Positions 59,745 to 64,000 of a stretch of DNA of 64,000 nucleotides are shown piece by piece. Source of the stretch: Ethanoligenens harbinense YUAN-3. Its GTDB lineage: Bacteria > Bacillota > Clostridia > Oscillospirales > Ethanoligenentaceae. The notes beneath the pieces were generated by a model. It did not search any database, was not told the DNA's origin, and saw only the letters and a program-made list of their open reading frames with translations. Both the position numbers and the translations under genes were made by a program. Location of the stretch: positions 2,679,501 through 2,743,500 of the forward strand of contig NC_014828.1 in assembly GCF_000178115.2 (NCBI RefSeq), in the 5' to 3' direction. The first letter of the stretch is position 1. The number at the start of each line of letters is the position of its first letter.

Positions 59745-60059
59745 CTATGCTTTCCGGTCGATCCGTGCGCCAAGGATGCCCGCCGCGACATCTTCCGCGG
59801 GGACACTGTAGGTGCCGTCCTGCACCTGCTTTTTGATGGCGGCGATTCGCTCCGCCCGCCCGCCTGCATCGGACGCGTCCGTGATCTGCCCGGCAAGGCG
59901 CGACGTCGCCTGCTTGTCGGCAGCCTCCGCCGAGATCTCCACACGGTCCACACTGCCGGCCTGCGCCGGTTCAGTCGCCACCTGCGCGGGCTTCGTATCC
60001 TTTTCCTCTTTGGAAAAAGACGCATAGACCTGATGCGGCTGAAATCCATCTATTTTCAT
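59745..60059 (-). CDS. flgM: anti-sigma-D factor FlgM
   Basis: 104 residues. N-terminal disordered part, then DRVEISAEAADKQA and a C-terminal helix RAERIAAIKKQVQDGTYSVPAEDVAAGIL, the FliA/SigD-binding signature. AAGGGTGG precedes the ATG at 60059. It holds sigma-D inactive until export. First gene of the flgM-flgN-flgK-flgL-DUF6470-fliW-csrA operon. Confidence 0.95.
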   Translation of the reverse strand: MKIDGFQPHQVYASFSKEEKDTKPAQVATEPAQAGSVDRVEISAEAADKQATSRLAGQITDASDAGGRAERIAAIKKQVQDGTYSVPAEDVAAGILGARIDRKA

Positions 60060-60138
60060 CTGTGCCACCACCCTTAAAGCCGAACCGGCTGTTCAAACTC
60101 CGCACGGACCGTCCACAAGCCCGTTCTCTCAACTATAT

Positions 60139-60165
60139 ATATCGGCCCGCATCTGCAAACATTGA
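60139..60165 (-). promoter_or_regulatory. sigma-D promoter of the flgM operon
   Basis: Minus-strand TCAA (60165-60162), 15-bp spacer, GCCGATAT (60146-60139). Exact -10 match and 3 of 4 at -35. Confidence 0.8.
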
Positions 60166-60196
60166 GTGCGCGCACACGATTTCTTTGAAAAAATCA

Positions 60197-60901
60197 TTAG
60201 TGCAGATCGTTGACATAAGACTCGATCTGGTCGGCGGTGGACACCACCCGCGCGTTCATCTGGAACCCGCGCTGCGTTACAATCATGTTACCCATTTCGC
60301 TGCTCAGGTCCACATTCGACGTTTCATACGCGCCCTGCAAGACGCCCTCGTCGGAGACCTGCGCCGCACCGGACGACGCGCTCGCCGCAAACAGGCTGCC
60401 GCCCAGCGCCGTCAGGTTCTGAGGGAAAGCAAATGCGAACACGCCGGGCTGGGTCTGCGGCACGCCGTTCTGCACCGCGATGGCGTTGCCCTGCGCGTCC
60501 AGCACCGTGCGGCCCTGTGCATCCACCAGCACGGCGGCGCCGTTCTCCGGCTGCGCAGTGAACGTACCATCCCGCGTGTAGGAAACCACTCCCTGCGCGT
60601 CGCGTACCGCGAAAAAGCCCTCGCCCCGGGGCGCAAAATTCAGCAGCGAGCCCGTCTGAACAAATGAACCGGCCGAAGCGTCCGCCACGACGGCATCCAC
60701 ACCCGCGCCGCTGCCCTCCAGCTCGTTCGCGTAGGACGGATTTTCCGGACGCACCATGGAATCGTACAGCAGGTCGCTGAAATCCGTATCCCGCTGCACA
60801 TAGCCCGCGGTATTCACATTGGCGATATCGTTCGCTATCACGTCCATCGCCGTCTGCCTGGAGCGCAGGCTGGCCGCGCCGCCAAAAAACGCCTGTATCA
60901 T
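60197..60901 (-). CDS. flhP: flagellar hook-basal body protein, FlhP-like (FlgG/FlgF family)
   Basis: 234-residue rod/hook family protein. N-terminal ANDIANVNTAGYVQRD (ND-type rod signature), a central GEGFFAVRDAQG, and the C-terminal SNVDLSSEMGNMIVTQRGFQMNARV. Two such genes in tandem correspond to B. subtilis flhO-flhP. Lies 24 bases after flhO and just upstream of the flgM sigma-D promoter. Confidence 0.88.
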   Translation of the reverse strand: MIQAFFGGAASLRSRQTAMDVIANDIANVNTAGYVQRDTDFSDLLYDSMVRPENPSYANELEGSGAGVDAVVADASAGSFVQTGSLLNFAPRGEGFFAVRDAQGVVSYTRDGTFTAQPENGAAVLVDAQGRTVLDAQGNAIAVQNGVPQTQPGVFAFAFPQNLTALGGSLFAASASSGAAQVSDEGVLQGAYETSNVDLSSEMGNMIVTQRGFQMNARVVSTADQIESYVNDLH

Positions 60902-60925
60902 GGAAACATCCTCCCCTGTTCCGGC

Positions 60926-61645
60926 TTAACGCAGGGAACCCACCTGCGTGACCAGCTTATCCAGCGTATCCGTGCCCGTGTTGTAAGCCTGCTGGCAGGA
61001 CTGAAACGCACGGCTGGCCTCCATCAGTCCGGTCATGTCGGTCACGGTGTTCACGTTCGATTTTTCCACATAACCCTGCAGCAAAACTGAGCCTGTGGCC
61101 CCCTGCGCACCGGTCAGATCGAAAAAGCCGTCGGTGCGCTTGGCGGCCGTGCCGGTGTAAAGCGGGACGGTGCCGGTCTGCCCGGCGTCGTTGGTATAGG
61201 CGCCGTTGGCCGCGAGCCGGAACCCCGCCGCCGAAATCGGCGCGCCGGTGCTGTCCAGCAGGCGCTGGCCGGACGGCAGCGCCAGATAACCCGATGCATC
61301 CGGCGCGAAATCGCCTTCACGGGTATAAAGCGTCTGCCCGCCCGGCGCGGCAACGGCAAAGAATCCGCCGCCGTTGACGGCGATGTTGTATGAGCTGCCC
61401 GTCTGTTGCAGCTCACCCTGCGAGAGGTCGGTCTCCACGCCGCTCACATGCACGCCGGCGTTGAGCGTGCCGACCGGTACGGCGTCCGTGGTGCGCAGCG
61501 CCAGCTCCTCATCGAAACTGCGCAGCGTGGCCGTATCGCTTTTGAAGCCCTGCGAATCGGCGTTATCCAGATTATTGCCCATCACGTTGATACGATCGGA
61601 CTGTGCGATCATGCCGGAAGCGGCCGAAAAAATCCCTCGGATCAT
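60926..61645 (-). CDS. flhO: flagellar hook-basal body protein, FlhO-like (FlgG/FlgF family)
   Basis: 239 residues with the rod-protein N-terminus (NVMGNNLDNADSQGFKSD), NGGGFFAVAAPGG, and C-terminal EKSNVNTVTDMTGLMEASRAFQ. Paralogue of the downstream gene. Distal-rod or hook-base component. 28 bases after fliA. Confidence 0.88.
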   Translation of the reverse strand: MIRGIFSAASGMIAQSDRINVMGNNLDNADSQGFKSDTATLRSFDEELALRTTDAVPVGTLNAGVHVSGVETDLSQGELQQTGSSYNIAVNGGGFFAVAAPGGQTLYTREGDFAPDASGYLALPSGQRLLDSTGAPISAAGFRLAANGAYTNDAGQTGTVPLYTGTAAKRTDGFFDLTGAQGATGSVLLQGYVEKSNVNTVTDMTGLMEASRAFQSCQQAYNTGTDTLDKLVTQVGSLR

Positions 61646-61673
61646 CGTTTCACCCCATTTTGCGGTTGCGGTT

Positions 61674-62420
61674 TTATGTACGGATATAGGCGCCCATGGC
61701 CGCTTTCATCCGGCCTACGGCGCGCGAATGAATCTGTGACACGCGCGACTCCGTCACGCCGATCACCTCGCTGATCTCCCGGAGCGTAAGGTCTTCATAA
61801 TAATACAGTGTGATAACCAGACGGTCACGCTCGGGCAGGTCCTCCACCGCCTTGGTAAGCACCTCGAGCAGTTCGCTTTCCTGCAGAGCATTCTCGGGGG
61901 AATCGTCCCCCGCCATGTCCCGTGCGGCGTCACGCAGCATCTCTTCGAACGAAATGACGTTGAACCGCTCCATACTCGCGCGCGTTTTGGCCAGCACACG
62001 GTCGGGCACGCCCAGGCGTTCGCAGAGCTCACTGTCCGACGGGCGGCGCCCCAAAGACGAAGCCAGCTCGCTCTCGGCGCTTTCCATTTCCAAAACCCGC
62101 TTGCGCACGCCGCGGGGCACCCAATCGCTGCGCCGCACAAAATCCAGAATCTCCCCGCGGATGCGGTAAGTGGCAAATGTGGAGAACTGCACACCCTTAT
62201 CGCTGTCGAACTTCTCGATAGCCTTGATGAGACCGATGGTGCCGCAGCTGGTCAGGTCGTCGCTTTCGGCATAGCTGCCGCTCACCGACATCACCCGGTG
62301 CACGATGGCGCGCACCAGCCAGCCGTAGTGCAGCACCAGCCGGTTGCGCGCTTCCCGGCTGCGCGTTTCGCGGTAGACCTGCCAAAGCGGCTCGCTTTCT
62401 TCCTGTGTCGTTTCGCTCAC
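61674..62420 (-). CDS. fliA: RNA polymerase sigma factor for motility (FliA/SigD/WhiG)
   Basis: 248 residues. Region 2 with DDLTSCGTIGLIKAIEKFD and FSTFATYRIRGEILDFVR, region 3 around RGVRKRVLEME, and region 4 with DLPERDRLVITLYYYEDLTLREISEVIGVTESRVSQIH pieces (helix-turn-helix). This is the factor expected to read the three sigma-D promoters in the window. It lies 36 bases after flhA with no flhF or flhG between. Confidence 0.96.
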   Translation of the reverse strand: MSETTQEESEPLWQVYRETRSREARNRLVLHYGWLVRAIVHRVMSVSGSYAESDDLTSCGTIGLIKAIEKFDSDKGVQFSTFATYRIRGEILDFVRRSDWVPRGVRKRVLEMESAESELASSLGRRPSDSELCERLGVPDRVLAKTRASMERFNVISFEEMLRDAARDMAGDDSPENALQESELLEVLTKAVEDLPERDRLVITLYYYEDLTLREISEVIGVTESRVSQIHSRAVGRMKAAMGAYIRT

Positions 62421-62456
62421 GTCTTCACCACCTCACAGCCGCCTGCGATGCGTTCG

Positions 62457-64000
62457 TCAGGCCGCCACGGCGCCGAGCGCCTGCAATTTGACATCATTTT
62501 CTAACTCATTATAACTGATAACCGCCAGATCCGGCAATGCCTGTTCGGTCAATCGCTTGAGATACAGGCGGGTCTGGGGCGCGGCCAGCACCACCGGCTC
62601 AATGCCCGCGTCGCCGCACCGGCCCACCAGGGCGGTGAGGTTGTCGATGATGGCCTGCGCCTTGTCCGGCTCGATGGCCAGGTAGGCGCCGCTGTCGGTC
62701 TGGCGCACGCTCTGGTTGATGAGCTGCTCCACCTGCGGGTCCACCGTGATGACCTGCAGCTCGCCATGCGGCGCATACCGGTGCGAAATGGTGCGCCGCA
62801 GCCCCTGCCTTGCGAATTCGGAAAGCAGATCGGCATCCTTGATCTTGGGAGCGTGGTCGGCCAGCGTTTCCAGTATGCCCACCATGTCGCGGATGGGAAC
62901 GGATTCGCGCAGGAGGTTCTGCAGCACTTTCTGCAGCTCGCCCACGGTGAGCTTATTCGGAATGAGTTCCTCCACCAGGGAGGCGTTGTTCTTCTTGACG
63001 GTGTCGAGCAGCGCGTTGACCTCTTTGCGCCCGAGCATCTCCCATGCATGGCGGCGGATGATCTCGGAAAGATGGGTCATCATAACGGCCGCCGGGTCGA
63101 TTACCGTATAGCCTTTCAGCTCCGCCTCACTGCGCTTTTCGGGCGAGATCCAGCGCGCCTTGAGACCGAACGCGGGCTCCACGGTGTCCACGCCGTCCAC
63201 GTCGAACGTGTCCGCCGAGGGGTTCATGATGAGCAGGCTGCCCGCCAGCAGCTCGCCCCGCGCCACCTCCTCGCCGCGAATCTTGATCACATACGTGTTG
63301 TTACCGAGCTGGATGTTGTCACGCATCCGCACGCTGGGAATGACCATGCCGGTATCCAGCGCGAACTGCTTGCGGAACATGACCACCTTGTCCACAAACG
63401 TGCCGCCCTGCGATTCATCCACCAGCGGGATGAGACTGTAGCCAAACTCCATCTCGATAGTCTCGACCTCAAGATACTGGTAGACGTTTTCCGGATTCTG
63501 AAGTTTTTTCAGCTCGGCGTCGGCCGCGGGCACCGCCGCTGCCGCGGCAGCGGCGGCCGGCGCCATGGCGGCGCGCTTCTGCCGCCTGTCCACCACAAAG
63601 CTGAGGACGATGAACAGCGCGCCCTCCAGGAACAGCACCGGCGCGGGAAAACCGGGCAGAAACATGATGAACAGCAGCACGCCCCCGGTGATGCGCAGCA
63701 CCAGCGGGCGGGAAAGCAGTTGGGAGGCGAGGTCCTGGCTGATGTTGGCGTCCGAGGCGGCGCGGGTGACGATGAGACCGGTGGCCACCGAGATGAGCAG
63801 CGCCGGCAACTGGGCCAGCAGCCCCTCGCCGATGGTCGCCTGCGTGTAGGTGGTGAGCACCTTCTGAATATCCTCCCCGGCCACCAGCCCGGAGATAACG
63901 CCGCCCACGATGTTGATGATGACGATGAGGATGGCAACGGTGGCATCGCCCTTGACGAACTTGGAGGCGCCGTCCATCGAACCATAGAAATCCGCTTCGC
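62457..64000 (-). CDS. flhA: flagellar export gate protein FlhA (N-terminus outside window)
   Basis: About 514 codons, open to the right edge. Visible are the last membrane helices (IVIINIVGGVISG, LPALLISVATGLIVTR, PLVLRITGGVLLFIMF), a linker with eight consecutive alanines, and the cytoplasmic FlhA-C domains (LEVETIEMEFGYSLIPLV, PSADTFDVDGVDTVEPAFG, HLSEIIRRHAWEMLGRKEV). The FLIPNKL-like motif EELIPNKLTVGELQ and QVITVDP near the end match. Central gate of the flagellar type III export apparatus. Confidence 0.97.
   Translation of the reverse strand, partial: EADFYGSMDGASKFVKGDATVAILIVIINIVGGVISGLVAGEDIQKVLTTYTQATIGEGLLAQLPALLISVATGLIVTRAASDANISQDLASQLLSRPLVLRITGGVLLFIMFLPGFPAPVLFLEGALFIVLSFVVDRRQKRAAMAPAAAAAAAAVPAADAELKKLQNPENVYQYLEVETIEMEFGYSLIPLVDESQGGTFVDKVVMFRKQFALDTGMVIPSVRMRDNIQLGNNTYVIKIRGEEVARGELLAGSLLIMNPSADTFDVDGVDTVEPAFGLKARWISPEKRSEAELKGYTVIDPAAVMMTHLSEIIRRHAWEMLGRKEVNALLDTVKKNNASLVEELIPNKLTVGELQKVLQNLLRESVPIRDMVGILETLADHAPKIKDADLLSEFARQGLRRTISHRYAPHGELQVITVDPQVEQLINQSVRQTDSGAYLAIEPDKAQAIIDNLTALVGRCGDAGIEPVVLAAPQTRLYLKRLTEQALPDLAVISYNELENDVKLQALGAVAA

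Noticed and set aside
1-64000. CRISPR array, prophage or intact insertion sequence
   Set aside because: No regularly spaced short repeats, phage structural genes or transposase motifs were seen on either strand.

Overview
This window reads as the chromosome of a motile, endospore-forming, Gram-positive bacterium of the Clostridia. The evidence is a gerA-gerB-gerC spore-germination operon, spoVG, a Bacillus-type flagellar late-gene order (flgM-flgN-flgK-flgL-yviE-fliW-csrA-hag), sigma-A promoters of TTGACA-17-TATAAT type, strong AGGAGG ribosome binding sites and a class II alpha2 glycyl-tRNA synthetase. By eye the base composition is GC-rich for that group, which would fit Oscillospiraceae/Ethanoligenens-like relatives; I do not claim a genus. 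I see no prophage, CRISPR array or intact insertion sequence.

Layout. 1-10.1 kb holds housekeeping and small accessory genes: a partial ABC exporter, a zinc-ribbon membrane protein, a DUF3810 protein, a polysaccharide deacetylase with a ComEA-like protein, DNA polymerase IV, a CPBP protease in an AT-rich stretch, endonuclease III, six tRNA genes and spoVG. 10.3-17.9 kb holds murC, tcdA, a Ycf48-like beta-propeller, a Rieske/FAD oxidoreductase overlapped by an EAL phosphodiesterase, and rpsF-ssb-rpsR. 18-24.2 kb is a seven-gene leftward operon for a surface glycan modification: an ArnC-like lipid-linked glycosyltransferase, an ATP-grasp ligase, two SMR/EamA half-transporters, a WecE-type aminotransferase, a GT-C glycosyltransferase and an exported-domain protein. 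24.5-31 kb holds an SGNH hydrolase, pepT, a CsbB-like glycosyltransferase and a two-component system. 31.3-40.6 kb holds tig-clpP-clpX, gerA-gerB-gerC and glyS.

From 40.7 kb to the right edge every gene is leftward and nearly all concern motility: motA-motB; flaG-fliD-fliS-fliT; cheA-cheW-cheR-cheB behind a glycosyltransferase-TPR gene; flagellin; flgM-flgN-flgK-flgL-DUF6470-fliW-csrA; and flhA(partial)-fliA-flhO-flhP. Three sequences match the sigma-D consensus (TAAA-N15-GCCGATAT) upstream of hag, flaG and flgM. The hag leader carries an 8-bp hairpin with an AGGA loop plus a GGA in its Shine-Dalgarno, the arrangement expected for CsrA control, and fliW-csrA lie just upstream.

The most interesting candidates are (i) the 18-24 kb Arn-like operon, which has the parts to make, lipid-link, flip and transfer an amino sugar, possibly further acylated, in a Gram-positive cell; and (ii) the glycosyltransferase-TPR protein between flagellin and cheA, a candidate flagellin glycosyltransferase.
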